A stretch of DNA of 64,000 nt from a bacterium M00.F.Ca.ET.205.01.1.1 (GCA_004791255.1 SRUQ01000007.1:186001-250000); one strand, 5' to 3'. Counted from the first letter of the stretch, positions 1 to 8,472 are shown. Translations and numbers: made by a program. Notes: generated from the letters alone by a model not told the origin.

Positions 1-457
1 GTACCAGGCGGCCCATCGTCTCCGGCGTCATATCGATCACCGAGCGCGGCGGGATGTTGTAGATGATGATTGGCAGCTTGGTCGCCCTGGCGACGGCGGC
101 GAAATGCTCATAGAGGCCGCGCTGCGTCGGCTTGTTATAGTAGGGCGTGACGACCAGGGCCGCATCGGCGCCCGCGTTTTCGGCATACTGGACCAGCCCG
201 ACCGCTTCCACGGTGTTGTTGGAGCCGGCGCCGGCGACGACCGGAACCCTGCCCTTGGCCACTTCGATGCAGACCTTGACGACCTGGCGGTGCTCGTCAT
301 GCGACAGCGTCGGCGACTCGCCTGTGGTGCCGACCGGAACGAGACCCGTGGTGCCCTCGCCAAGTTGCCATTCGACGAAAGCGCGAAAGGCTTTCTCGTC
401 GAAACGCCCGCTCTTTTCGAACGGTGTCACGAGCGCAGTAAGCGAGCCTCTCAGCAT
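1..457 (-). CDS. dapA: 4-hydroxy-tetrahydrodipicolinate synthase, 5' part only
   Basis: Partial gene: the first 152 codons are present and the rest lies beyond the left edge. DapA condenses pyruvate with aspartate semialdehyde in the lysine and diaminopimelate pathway, in the cytoplasm. The visible N-terminus starts MLRGSLTALVTPF and contains the family motif GTTGESPTL, then GAGSNNT and YYNKPTQRG, which holds the conserved active-site tyrosine. The Schiff-base lysine would fall outside the window. The ATG at 457 is chosen because the family signature begins within a few residues of it. It diverges from the lytic transglycosylase gene, so 458-736 should hold both promoters. Identification is firm; only the C-terminal half is unseen. 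Confidence 0.93.
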   Translation of the reverse strand, partial: MLRGSLTALVTPFEKSGRFDEKAFRAFVEWQLGEGTTGLVPVGTTGESPTLSHDEHRQVVKVCIEVAKGRVPVVAGAGSNNTVEAVGLVQYAENAGADAALVVTPYYNKPTQRGLYEHFAAVARATKLPIIIYNIPPRSVIDMTPETMGRLV

Positions 458-736
458 GTCGTCCAACTCCTTGGAACTTTTTCGGTTGTGCATGCCGTTG
501 CCCCAAAACCGGGGCGACATGCATCGATCGTCTATTGTTCGCGCCTTCTAACCGAAAGCGAAGCCGCGCACCATAGTCTCGACATGGTTGCGCGGCAAGC
601 ATTGCCATGGTGCCAGCAAGCGCAATTCCGAGAGCCTCGATAACCCTTTGTTTACGAGCCCTTCACGACCTAAGTTTAGGCTTCGGGGCATCTTCGCCTG
701 CTGGTAAAATGCCGGATTAGGGAAAGACACGAGATC
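458..736. promoter_or_regulatory. divergent dapA / lytic transglycosylase intergenic region
   Basis: This 279-bp region separates two genes pointing away from each other and must carry both promoters. I see no convincing -35/-10 pair. A short perfect inverted repeat, CCTAA-GT-TTAGG, lies at 669-680, about 57 bases before the transglycosylase ATG. Its role is unknown. Confidence 0.4.
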
Positions 737-2767
737 ATGCCGATCAGTCGGCCCCACATCTTCGCGCTTCTTGGCGCCATCGCCGTGCTGGTGCCCGGCG
801 GGGCGATCAGCAGCAGCGTCGATGTGCAGGTCACCTCGGCCATCCCGCTGCCCGCCCTTGGGGACAAGGCACCGCAGGATGCCTTGCCCAGCGTCGTGCA
901 GATGAAGAGCGGGCTGGACGCACTGGCGGCCGGCGACATTGCGACGGCGCGCGGCGTGCGCGATGCCTTGCCCGCCCGTTCGCTCGACCAGCATATCCTT
1001 GCCTGGGCGATCGCGCTTTATGGCGGCGACAAGGTTCCCAGCGGCGACATTGCCGCGGCCGCGAAGATGCTGCCCAATTGGCCTGGCACCGTGGCGCTGC
1101 GCAAGAACAGCGAACGCGCGCTCTATCGCGAGAACCCTGCCCCAGATGTCGTCATCCAGGCCTTCGACGGCAGCCAGCCGCAGACATTCGAAGGCGTGAT
1201 GGTTCTCTCCCGCGCCTATGTCGCGCAGGGCAATGCCCAGGCGGCGCGGTCGGTGCTGGTGCCGTTCTGGCGCACCGCGATCCTGGAAGCCAAGGACGAG
1301 ACGGCGCTGATCAAGGAGTTTGGCGGCCTCATCCCGGCCGCAGATCACCGCTTCCGCATGGAACGCATGTTCTATGCCGACCGCGCCGGCTCCGCGCAGA
1401 GGGTTGCGTCCCTGGCGGGCGCCGAGCAGTTGGCGACGGCCTGGGCAGCGGCCAACAAGGGCGACAAGAACGCTCTCAAACTGCTGAAGGCTGTGCCGAC
1501 GGCGCAGCGCTCGGCCGGCTATTTCTTCGCGCAGGCCGAATATCTGCGCAAGCAGGAGAACTTTGCCGACGCCGCCGCTGTCGTGATGATGGCGCCACCT
1601 GATCGTGAGGCCTTGGTCGACCCGGATGCCTGGTGGGTCGAACGCCGGGTGCTGTCGCGCGAACTGGTCGACCAGGGCGACATGAAAACCGCCTACAGAA
1701 TAGTTTCCACGCATGCGGCGGAGAGCGCGGCCAATGCGGCGGAGGCCGAGTTCCATGCCGGCTGGTATGCGCTGCGCGGCCTCAACGACCCCAAGCTTGC
1801 CGCAACGCATTTCGCGCGCATCGCCGACCTTGCCCAGGGGCCGATGACGCTGTCGCGCGCCTACTACTGGCTCGGCCGTGCAGCCGAAGTCGGCGGCCCG
1901 GGCAACGCCACCGACTATTTTGCGCGCGCGGCGGCCTATGGCACGACATTTTATGGGCAGCTTGCCGCCGAACGCATCGGCCGCCCGGAGCTGAACCTCC
2001 TCTATCCCACGCCAAGCGCCGCCGACCGCCAGAGTTTTGCCGGCCGCGAGGCCGTCGCTGCCATCAAGCGGCTGCAGGAGGCCGGCTACGACCGCTACGC
2101 CGAAACGCTCTATCGTGACCTGGCAGGCCAGTTGACCAGCCCGGGTGAACTGGCGCTGCTGGCGGTGCTTGCCGAAAAGCAGGACAACCACTTCATGTCG
2201 CTCAAGATCGGCAAGATCGCCGGCGCGCGCGGCATCGATGTCGGCGCCCTGTCGCACCCGCTCGGCGTCATTCCTGATTCTGCCGATATTTCGGGTTCTG
2301 GCAAGGCGCTGGCCTATGCCATTGCGCGCCAGGAAAGTGAGTTCAACGTCGGCGCCGTCTCCAGCGCCGGCGCGCGCGGCTTGCTGCAGCTGATGCCGGG
2401 AACCGCCAAGCAATTGGCCAAAAAGGCCGGGCTGCAGTTTTCGCAGGCAAGGCTGACCACCGATGCCGGTTACAACGCGACGCTCGGTTCAGCCTTCCTC
2501 GGCGAGCAGCTCGAACGCTTCAACGGCTCCTATATCCTGACCTTCGCCGGTTACAATGCAGGACCCAACCGCGCCTCCCAATGGGTGGCCAGATATGGCG
2601 ACCCGCGCGGCAAGGACATCGACGCCGTCGTCGACTGGATCGAGCGGATTCCCTACACGGAAACAAGAAGTTACGTGCAGCGCGTGATGGAGAATTACGA
2701 GGTCTACAAGATGCGTATTTCAGGGAAATACGACATTGTTGGCGACCTCGTGAACGGGCGAGGTTGA
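737..2767 (+). CDS. slt: soluble lytic murein transglycosylase
   Basis: A periplasmic enzyme of 676 residues that cleaves the MurNAc-GlcNAc bond of peptidoglycan, leaving 1,6-anhydro-MurNAc ends. An N-terminal signal-like hydrophobic stretch (residues 5-25) is followed by a long alpha-superhelical region of TPR-like repeats (about 40-470), as in the Slt70 U and L domains. The catalytic lysozyme-like domain is at the C-terminus. It carries ARQESEFN, with the likely catalytic Glu at residue 533, then SSAGARGLLQLMPGTA and FAGYNAGPNRA, all signatures of family-1 lytic transglycosylases. The ATG at 737 follows a GGAAAG ribosome-binding site. A long open frame on the opposite strand is only a shadow of this GC-rich gene. 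Confidence 0.93.
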   Translation: MPISRPHIFALLGAIAVLVPGGAISSSVDVQVTSAIPLPALGDKAPQDALPSVVQMKSGLDALAAGDIATARGVRDALPARSLDQHILAWAIALYGGDKVPSGDIAAAAKMLPNWPGTVALRKNSERALYRENPAPDVVIQAFDGSQPQTFEGVMVLSRAYVAQGNAQAARSVLVPFWRTAILEAKDETALIKEFGGLIPAADHRFRMERMFYADRAGSAQRVASLAGAEQLATAWAAANKGDKNALKLLKAVPTAQRSAGYFFAQAEYLRKQENFADAAAVVMMAPPDREALVDPDAWWVERRVLSRELVDQGDMKTAYRIVSTHAAESAANAAEAEFHAGWYALRGLNDPKLAATHFARIADLAQGPMTLSRAYYWLGRAAEVGGPGNATDYFARAAAYGTTFYGQLAAERIGRPELNLLYPTPSAADRQSFAGREAVAAIKRLQEAGYDRYAETLYRDLAGQLTSPGELALLAVLAEKQDNHFMSLKIGKIAGARGIDVGALSHPLGVIPDSADISGSGKALAYAIARQESEFNVGAVSSAGARGLLQLMPGTAKQLAKKAGLQFSQARLTTDAGYNATLGSAFLGEQLERFNGSYILTFAGYNAGPNRASQWVARYGDPRGKDIDAVVDWIERIPYTETRSYVQRVMENYEVYKMRISGKYDIVGDLVNGRG

Positions 2768-2872
2768 GGCTCTTGTTCTCGCCTAACGGGGCCAGGGAGA
2801 GCCACTCCATTTGACCCTCGTGCGCACCGCCTGTAGCAGTCGTGGACGATCCTGAGCAAAGGAGTCCGCCCC

Positions 2873-3772
2873 ATGTCGAGCAATCCGGAATTTTCGGACT
2901 TCTTTTATATCTCAGCTGACGGACTGAGACTTCACGCTCGTGTTTATGGCGAGACAAATTCCGGAGCTTTGCCAGTTGTCTGCCTGCCCGGCCTCACCCG
3001 CAACGGGCGCGATTTCCATGAACTGGCGCTTCACCTGTCGGGAAGCGCGAAAAACCCCCGCAAGGTGGTCGCGTTCGACTATCGCGGCCGCGGGCAGTCC
3101 GACCACGACCCCGACATCGGCCACTACAATGTCGGCGTCGAAGCCAGCGACATCCTGGCCGGCCTTACGGTGCTGGGCATCGACGACGCCGCGTTCATCG
3201 GCACTTCGCGCGGCGGGCTGGTCATCCATGTCCTGGGCGCGTTGCGGCCCGCTGTGCTGAAGGCGATCGTGCTGAACGATATCGGGCCGGTGATCGAACC
3301 AGCGGGCCTCGACCATATCAAGTCCTACCTGGAACGCACACCGAAGCCGAAGACTTTCGCCGAGGCGATCGATGCCCAGGTCCGTGTCCACGGACCTGAC
3401 TTTCCCGCACTTGCCGAAGCTGACTGGCGGCGAATGGTGGGAGCGATTTATCGCGAGACGGATCACGGGTTGCTGCCGGACTTCGACCCGAAGCTGGTCG
3501 ACACCGTTGCCAATCTCGATCTGACGCAACCGCTGCCGGCGCTATGGCCGCAATTCGAAGCCCTGGCGGCGATCCCTCTGCTTGCGATTCGTGGCGCCAA
3601 CTCCAGATTATTGTCCGTGGACACGCTACGGCAGATGCGGGAACGCCATCCGACGATGGAAACAATCACGGTCGAGGGCCAGGGACACGCCCCCTTCCTA
3701 GAAACCGGCAGTTTGCCGGGCGAGATCGCGGCTTTCCTGAACAAAGCTCAAGCCGGTATCCAAACAAAGTAA
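2873..3772 (+). CDS. alpha/beta-fold hydrolase
   Basis: A 299-residue single-domain alpha/beta hydrolase; the substrate cannot be told from sequence. The oxyanion-side motif LPGLTRNGRDF (residues 38-48) and the nucleophile elbow GTSRGG (Ser112) are clear. The catalytic histidine is in GQGHAPF (His272). At the place where close relatives usually read G-x-x-S-D-L-L-S, giving the acid residue, this protein reads GANSRLLS, so the usual Asp is an Arg and the acid may lie elsewhere. The start is well supported by AAAGGAG nine bases before the ATG. It stands alone and is followed by a hairpin. Confidence 0.85.
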   Translation: MSSNPEFSDFFYISADGLRLHARVYGETNSGALPVVCLPGLTRNGRDFHELALHLSGSAKNPRKVVAFDYRGRGQSDHDPDIGHYNVGVEASDILAGLTVLGIDDAAFIGTSRGGLVIHVLGALRPAVLKAIVLNDIGPVIEPAGLDHIKSYLERTPKPKTFAEAIDAQVRVHGPDFPALAEADWRRMVGAIYRETDHGLLPDFDPKLVDTVANLDLTQPLPALWPQFEALAAIPLLAIRGANSRLLSVDTLRQMRERHPTMETITVEGQGHAPFLETGSLPGEIAAFLNKAQAGIQTK

Positions 3773-3800
3773 ACCCCAAGATCAAACCTGATCCTGGGGT
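3773..3800 (+). terminator. hairpin after the alpha/beta hydrolase
   Basis: A 12-bp stem with one mismatch (ACCCCAAGATCA / TGATCCTGGGGT) and an AACC loop begins directly after the stop codon of the hydrolase. There is no proper T-run after it, so it may be a weak terminator or a bidirectional one shared with the convergent recombinase gene. Confidence 0.5.
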
Positions 3801-3830
3801 CATGATAGCAATATAGGAAAGCCTGGCGAA

Positions 3831-4904
3831 CTATTTGGCTTTCGAACTTTTCCTCGGCGCCTTGGCCGCCTTCGCCACGGCGGCTTCAACCTTTGGCGCG
3901 GATGCCGCTGACGAAGGCGTGGTCAGCGGCGAGGCAAAGGCAGACCTCTCGCCCGACAGCCCCTCGCCGCGCGGCGTCTCGAGCACGGTGACGCAACCAT
4001 CGAGATCGTTGGTGGCCAGATGCGCGTAGCGCATGGTCATCGACAAGGTCTGGTGACCGAGCCACATCTGCACGCGCCTGATGTCGATGCCGCCCTGGAC
4101 GAGGCGCGAAGCGCAGGTGTGGCGCAGAATGTGCGGCACGACCTGGTCGTCGGCGCCAAGCCCGACTTCGGCTTTCGCGTCGTTCCAGATCGCACGGAAC
4201 TGTGCCTGGCTGAACTGGGTAAACGGGCCTTTGGGCCGGCGACCCTCGGTAACGGGCAGCTTGATGACTTCCTTGACCCGCTCGGTCATCGGAATGGTGC
4301 GGCTGCGGCCGGACTTGGTGATCCAGAACGAAACGCGATGTTCCTGGATGTCGTTCCAGATCAGCCCGAGCGCTTCGCCGAGACGGCATCCGGTGTCGAC
4401 CAGGAATACGGAAAGCCTGTAGGCATCTTCGCTACGGCTCCTGATGGCCGCGAACAACCTCGCCTCTTCGTCTCTTTCGAGGAAACGAATCCGCCCCGAC
4501 CGCTCCTTCTGGCGGCGGAACTCGGGCAGGCTGTGGATATCTCCCATCTTGTAAGCCTTGCGCAGCAGTTTGCTGAGGGCAGCCATCTTTCGATTGATGG
4601 TTGCGTTGCTGTTGCCGCGCTGGCGCAAGGTAGCAATAAGGTTATCCAGGGCACTCTGGTCAAAGGCGCTGAAACGCTCCCCGAGGAGAATCTCGTCTAT
4701 TTCGCCGATGAAGGAGCTGACATTGTACTTATGCCGCCCATCATCCCATAGTATGTCACGGTAAGTTGAAAAAAGCTCTCCGACCCTGAACGACTTTACT
4801 TCTCTGATCTTGTTGTAACTGTATCGTATCTTCGAATTCTGAGAAGAAAACATCGAAAAATGATCAGAGGGCTCACCCTCTTGAATCGCTTCGTTCGTCA
4901 TCAT
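3831..4904 (-). CDS. tyrosine recombinase / phage-type integrase
   Basis: A site-specific recombinase of the tyrosine family. It has an N-terminal SAM-like core-binding domain with a helix rich in Asn and Arg (GNSNATINRKMAALSKLLRKA) and a C-terminal catalytic domain. The catalytic set is visible: Arg in DTGCRLGEAL, a beta-hairpin Lys in WITKSGRSR, H-x-x-R in HILRHTCA, a second His in MWLGHQ, and the tyrosine nucleophile in MRYAHL. A Lys/Ala-rich tail of about 40 residues follows. Start uncertain: the frame is open back to a GTG at 5012, with ATGs at 4991 and 4904; the last has a G-rich Shine-Dalgarno-like stretch. No excisionase, phage or transfer genes accompany it, so it may be a stranded integrase. 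It points away from the tRNA-Ser gene 1.8 kb to its right. Confidence 0.85.
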   Translation of the reverse strand: MMTNEAIQEGEPSDHFSMFSSQNSKIRYSYNKIREVKSFRVGELFSTYRDILWDDGRHKYNVSSFIGEIDEILLGERFSAFDQSALDNLIATLRQRGNSNATINRKMAALSKLLRKAYKMGDIHSLPEFRRQKERSGRIRFLERDEEARLFAAIRSRSEDAYRLSVFLVDTGCRLGEALGLIWNDIQEHRVSFWITKSGRSRTIPMTERVKEVIKLPVTEGRRPKGPFTQFSQAQFRAIWNDAKAEVGLGADDQVVPHILRHTCASRLVQGGIDIRRVQMWLGHQTLSMTMRYAHLATNDLDGCVTVLETPRGEGLSGERSAFASPLTTPSSAASAPKVEAAVAKAAKAPRKSSKAK

Positions 4905-5080
4905 TTGCCACACCCCCGAGTGGGATAGATCAGCCCTATCCGCTTGGAGGCGTCCTTTCAAGAGATTTGAATCACGCAGTTGTGATTTCATCCGCCCATC
5001 AGCGGATCCCACGAAATCACACGCGGACCCTTTTCAGCTACCGTTCCCCCTGTTCCTTCTGCTTATCTTGACCCAGTCAC

Positions 5081-5116
5081 GAAATAAAACAGCCCGGGCG
5101 CTGAAGCGCCCGGGCT
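5081..5116 (-). terminator. rho-independent terminator of porin gene 1
   Basis: A perfect 10-bp GC-rich stem (AGCCCGGGCG / CGCCCGGGCT at 5091-5100 and 5107-5116) with a six-base loop. Read on the minus strand it is followed by GTTTTATTTC. It lies 27 bases past the stop of the left porin gene. Confidence 0.9.
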
Positions 5117-5142
5117 GGTATTCACCTGTATAAAGCCAACCC

Positions 5143-6309
5143 TTAGAACGAGCGCTGGAAGCGGAGCATGCCGCCGATGCTGCTCTTCTTGTCGGCATTG
5201 GTCCAGTTGGAGAAGTCGGCGTCGTCGAACTTGCCTGCATTGAGGTAGTCGACTTCGGCCGTGACCGTGAAGCCGGGAACCACATCGTAAGCGATGTTCG
5301 CCGCGACGCCGAGGTTCTTCCACTCGTCATAGGAAATCTGGGCGTTGAACGAGGTCTTCTCGTTGAACTTGTAGGTGCCACCGCCCCACACCGCCCAGTT
5401 GCCGCCCCACTGCTTGTAGAAGCCGCGACCGCCAGCATCGAAGACATAGCTCGGATCCGACAGGTTGTCGTCCGTGCCGTAGCCGCCCATGACCCACAGC
5501 TGGATGGCGTCAGACACATTCACGTCCAAGCGGACCTTGCCGGCGACTTCTTCGTAGTTGCTGTCATAAGCAACGACGCCGGTGATCGCGCCCCAGCCCT
5601 GCGTGTACTTCACGCCGCCGACGACATGCGGAACGTAGCTGTCGATCGTGCCCGCGCCGTAGAAACCATCTTTGCCAGCGCCCGAACCTTCTTCAAGAGA
5701 CAGGACTGCCGAGAAGCCGTTGCCGGCGTCGAAGTAGTACTGGATGACGTTGGTGTCGAAATCGCCATAGGGAACCAGCGTATCCTGGATGACGCTGCCG
5801 GCGTAGCCGATGAACGTGTTGAAGGCCGATTCGTCCTTACCGACGCGCAGGCCACCGAGCTGGATCCAGGCGAAGTTCAGCGAGACGCCCGAGTTGCCAG
5901 CAGGATTGCCAGATGTGGTGGCATAGTCGTTACGGTTGCCGAAATTCCAGCGAGTCTCGGTGTAGGTCTTCAAGGTGCCGAGTTCGGTTTCCTGGCCGGT
6001 CCAGGTCTTCAGCGTGAAGCGGGCCTTCTTGCGCCAGGTATCTTCCTCGGTGCCATCCTGCACGTCACGGGTCTTCGCGCCATCGAACGAGCCGACGTCG
6101 CCGCCGCTGATGTCGTAACGGACATAGCCGCCGATGCGCAGGCAGGTTTCGGTGCCCGGGATGTAGAAGTAGCCAGCGCCGTAGACGTCGCAGATCTTGA
6201 CGTATTCAGCGGGTTCCGGCTCGGCGACGACGACGGCGTCGGCGGCGCGCGCACCGGAAACTGCGATCAGGGCCGCAGCGGAGCCGAGAAGAAGGCTCTT
6301 GATGTTCAT
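5143..6309 (-). CDS. outer-membrane porin, Omp2b/RopA type (copy 1)
   Basis: A 388-residue trimeric porin of the alphaproteobacterial Omp2/RopA family, forming general diffusion pores in the outer membrane. It has a typical signal peptide (MNIKSLLLGS...SGARA|A). The mature start carries the family signature EPAEYVKICDVYGAGYFYIPG and TCLRIGGYVRYDI, and the chain ends in FQRSF with a terminal aromatic, as outer-membrane barrels do. The ATG at 6309 has GGAGGTCAG in front of it; an ATG six codons upstream would place that site inside the gene. It is almost identical to the divergent copy at 7247. The differences cluster in segments that look like surface loops, around residues 83-95, 125-140 and 200-212. 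Confidence 0.95.
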   Translation of the reverse strand: MNIKSLLLGSAAALIAVSGARAADAVVVAEPEPAEYVKICDVYGAGYFYIPGTETCLRIGGYVRYDISGGDVGSFDGAKTRDVQDGTEEDTWRKKARFTLKTWTGQETELGTLKTYTETRWNFGNRNDYATTSGNPAGNSGVSLNFAWIQLGGLRVGKDESAFNTFIGYAGSVIQDTLVPYGDFDTNVIQYYFDAGNGFSAVLSLEEGSGAGKDGFYGAGTIDSYVPHVVGGVKYTQGWGAITGVVAYDSNYEEVAGKVRLDVNVSDAIQLWVMGGYGTDDNLSDPSYVFDAGGRGFYKQWGGNWAVWGGGTYKFNEKTSFNAQISYDEWKNLGVAANIAYDVVPGFTVTAEVDYLNAGKFDDADFSNWTNADKKSSIGGMLRFQRSF

Positions 6310-6759
6310 TTTCTGACCTCCAGTCAAAAGTTAAAATACGGGTCTGGGTATTCTTTGCTGAAGGACAGCGTTCCCTGCCCCATCCCCACTACCGAAAAAG
6401 ATGCGCACCGCGCCGCTCCTTCGAAATCGACATTACCCATGAGGCGGCGGCGTTCAACCACGATCGTACCGGCAAAAGGTCTGTTCGGCTGCTATCCCCC
6501 AGCGTTGTTGCACAAATGACACGATTTGGCCTCACTCAGAAAGCTCTCGTTAACCATCGCACCCGCCGTTCCCCTTATTTCCCGCCGAATCCGGTGGTCG
6601 CGCGACGGAATCATGGCAACGGGCCCGCGCACCAGCCTGGGAATCGCCGCAGAAGCGCCCCATCCCGGCAGGCCTCTGCCCGTGTCACTGATATTTTTCC
6701 ATATAATGACGCGGGCTTGTTGATTGTGCCCGCGCTTTTCTTTATCCAGCGGCGCGACG
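6310..6759. other. 450-bp intergenic region, porin 1 to tRNA-Ser
   Basis: No gene is supported here; the open frames in it are short and lack family features. It must hold the promoter of porin 1 (minus strand) and of tRNA-Ser (plus strand). An AT-rich stretch at about 6690-6707 (TGATATTTTTCCATATAAT), 50-70 bases before the tRNA, is the best candidate for the tRNA promoter. The match to porin copy 2 covers only about 16 bases upstream of the ATG, so the two porins have different promoters. Confidence 0.4.
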
Positions 6760-6849
6760 GAGAGGTGGCCGAGTGGTCGAAGGCGCTCCCCTGCTAAGGG
6801 AGTAGAGGTCAAAAGCTTCTCGTGGGTTCGAATCCCATCCTCTCCGCCA
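6760..6849 (+). tRNA. tRNA-Ser (anticodon GCU)
   Basis: A complete type-II tRNA with a long variable arm, CCA encoded. The acceptor stem GGAGAGG (6760-6766) pairs with CCTCTCC (6839-6845). The anticodon stem CTCCC/GGGAG encloses the loop CTGCTAA with anticodon GCT at 6793-6795, reading AGC and AGU. The T-arm carries GGGTTCGAATCCC. Its 3' end is directly followed by a truncated GIY-YIG reading frame, and a tyrosine recombinase gene lies nearby. tRNA-Ser 3' ends are common integration sites, but no second copy of this 3' end was seen in the window. Confidence 0.97.
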
Positions 6850-6891
6850 CCCCACGCCCTGCGGGCTTCGGGTGGCAGACCACCCGGAACC

Positions 6892-7188
6892 GCATTTGGG
6901 TACATCTATTTTCTGCAGCTCCATAACGGCGACATTTGTGTCGGATCGACAAACGATCTTCGGCGCCGTTTCGAATTGCATCGGTCAGGCCATATGACGT
7001 CGACCAAAGCTCATCTGCCTGTAGCGTTGAAGGCCTATCTCGCGGTTGAAACCGAGGCCAACGCACGGCAGCTCGAGCGGTATTTCCAAGTCCGGGGCGG
7101 GCAAGGCTTTCACGAGCAAGCGTTTTTGGCGGACAGAGCTCGCCGGACGGCGCCAGAGATTTATCTATCTGAAATAAAACAAGAAAAA
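6892..7188 (+). pseudogene. GIY-YIG nuclease-like remnant without a start codon
   Basis: The translation reads GYIYFLQLHNGD...CVGSTNDLRRRFELH...LERYF, a recognisable small GIY-YIG domain of the UvrC/URI type: the two half-motifs, the Arg-rich helix and the Glu-containing helix are all in place. No ATG, GTG or TTG exists in frame between tRNA-Ser and the domain, and the frame runs open back through the tRNA gene. At the other end it reads on into the porin gene, to 7350. Stop codons for a natural end (about 7168-7173) sit in a neighbouring frame. I infer a gene cut at its 5' end at the tRNA and perhaps frameshifted at the 3' end. The end given is where family-like sequence fades. Confidence 0.6.
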
Positions 7189-7246
7189 AGCTCAGCGAGC
7201 TGCTTTCCATTGACCTCCGCTCGCGATTCTGACTGGAGGTCAGAAA

Positions 7247-8422
7247 ATGAACATCAAGAGCCTTCTTCTCGGCTCCGCTGCGGCCCTGATCGCAGTTTCC
7301 GGTGCGCGCGCCGCCGACGCCGTCGTCGTCGCCGAGCCGGAACCCGCTGAATACGTCAAGATTTGCGACGTCTACGGCGCTGGCTACTTCTACATCCCGG
7401 GCACCGAGACCTGCCTGCGCATCGGCGGCTATGTCCGTTACGACATCGGCGGTGGCGATGTCGGCTCGTTCGATGGCGCAAAGAGCTTCGATCACGAGGA
7501 TGGTGAAGAAAAGAGCACCTGGTCCAAGAACGCCCGCTTCACGCTGAAGACCTGGACCGGCCAGGAAACCGAGCTCGGCACCTTGAAGACCTACACCGAG
7601 ACCCGCTTCAACTTCGGCAACCGTAACGGCTACCCCTCGGCAGACGATCCGGCTACGGAAGCAGATGAATTCAACAATAACTCTGCCGGCAACAAGAACG
7701 TCTCGCTGAACTTCGCCTGGATTCAGCTCGGTGGCCTGCGCGTCGGTAAAGACGAATCGGCCTTCGATACGTTCATCGGCTACGCCGGCAACGTCATCCA
7801 GGATACGCTGGTTCCCTACGGCGATTTCGACACCAACGTCGTCCAGTACTACTTCGACGCCGGCAACGGCTTCTCGGCCGTCCTCTCGCTCGAAGAAGGC
7901 TCGGGCACGGTCGGCACCATCGACAGCTACGTTCCGCATGTCGTCGGCGGCGTGAAGTACACGCAGGGCTGGGGCGCGATCACCGGCGTCGTTGCTTATG
8001 ACAGCAACTACGAAGAAGTCGCCGGCAAGGTCCGCCTGGATGTGAATGTGTCTGACGCCATCCAGCTGTGGGTCATGGGCGGCTACGGCACGGACGACAA
8101 CCTGTCGGATCCGAGCTATGCCATTCCGGCTGGCGGTCGCGGCTTCTACAAGCAGTGGGGCGGCAACTGGGCGGTGTGGGGCGGTGGCACCTACAAGTTC
8201 AACGAGAAGACCTCGTTCAACGCCCAGATTTCCTATGACGACTGGAAGAACCTCGGCGTCGCGGCGAACATCGCTTACGATGTGGTCCCCGGCTTCACGG
8301 TCACGGCCGAAGTCGACTACCTCAATGCAGGCAAGTTCGACGACGCCGACTTCTCCAACTGGACCAATGCCGACAAGAAGAGCAGCGTCGGTGGCATGCT
8401 CCGCTTCCAGCGCTCGTTCTAA
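7247..8422 (+). CDS. outer-membrane porin, Omp2b/RopA type (copy 2)
   Basis: A 391-residue porin with the same signal peptide, N-terminal signature (EPAEYVKICDVYG) and C-terminal FQRSF as the copy at 5143, transcribed away from it. The block of identity starts about 16 bases before the ATG, so the strong GGAGGTCAG ribosome-binding site is part of the repeat. It differs from copy 1 in a few loop-like segments: SFDHEDGEEKSTWSKN, an insertion near NGYPSADDPATEADEFNNN, a shortened GSGTVGTID, and YAIPAGG for YVFDAGG. Constriction size or surface antigenicity may differ. A strong terminator follows. Confidence 0.95.
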   Translation: MNIKSLLLGSAAALIAVSGARAADAVVVAEPEPAEYVKICDVYGAGYFYIPGTETCLRIGGYVRYDIGGGDVGSFDGAKSFDHEDGEEKSTWSKNARFTLKTWTGQETELGTLKTYTETRFNFGNRNGYPSADDPATEADEFNNNSAGNKNVSLNFAWIQLGGLRVGKDESAFDTFIGYAGNVIQDTLVPYGDFDTNVVQYYFDAGNGFSAVLSLEEGSGTVGTIDSYVPHVVGGVKYTQGWGAITGVVAYDSNYEEVAGKVRLDVNVSDAIQLWVMGGYGTDDNLSDPSYAIPAGGRGFYKQWGGNWAVWGGGTYKFNEKTSFNAQISYDDWKNLGVAANIAYDVVPGFTVTAEVDYLNAGKFDDADFSNWTNADKKSSVGGMLRFQRSF

Positions 8423-8446
8423 CAGGTCACGCCTGATTGAAGACAG

Positions 8447-8472
8447 AAACCCGGCGGGCAACCGCCGGGTTT
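8447..8472 (+). terminator. rho-independent terminator of porin gene 2
   Basis: A perfect 11-bp stem, AAACCCGGCGG / CCGCCGGGTTT, with a GCAA tetraloop, followed by TTCACG. It lies 24 bases after the porin stop. The sequence is unrelated to the terminator of copy 1, so the duplication stops at the coding region. Confidence 0.9.

Noticed and set aside
548..2413. Open frame of 621 codons on the minus strand
   Set aside because: It lies opposite the lytic transglycosylase gene, has no recognisable domain and an Arg/Ala-rich shadow composition.
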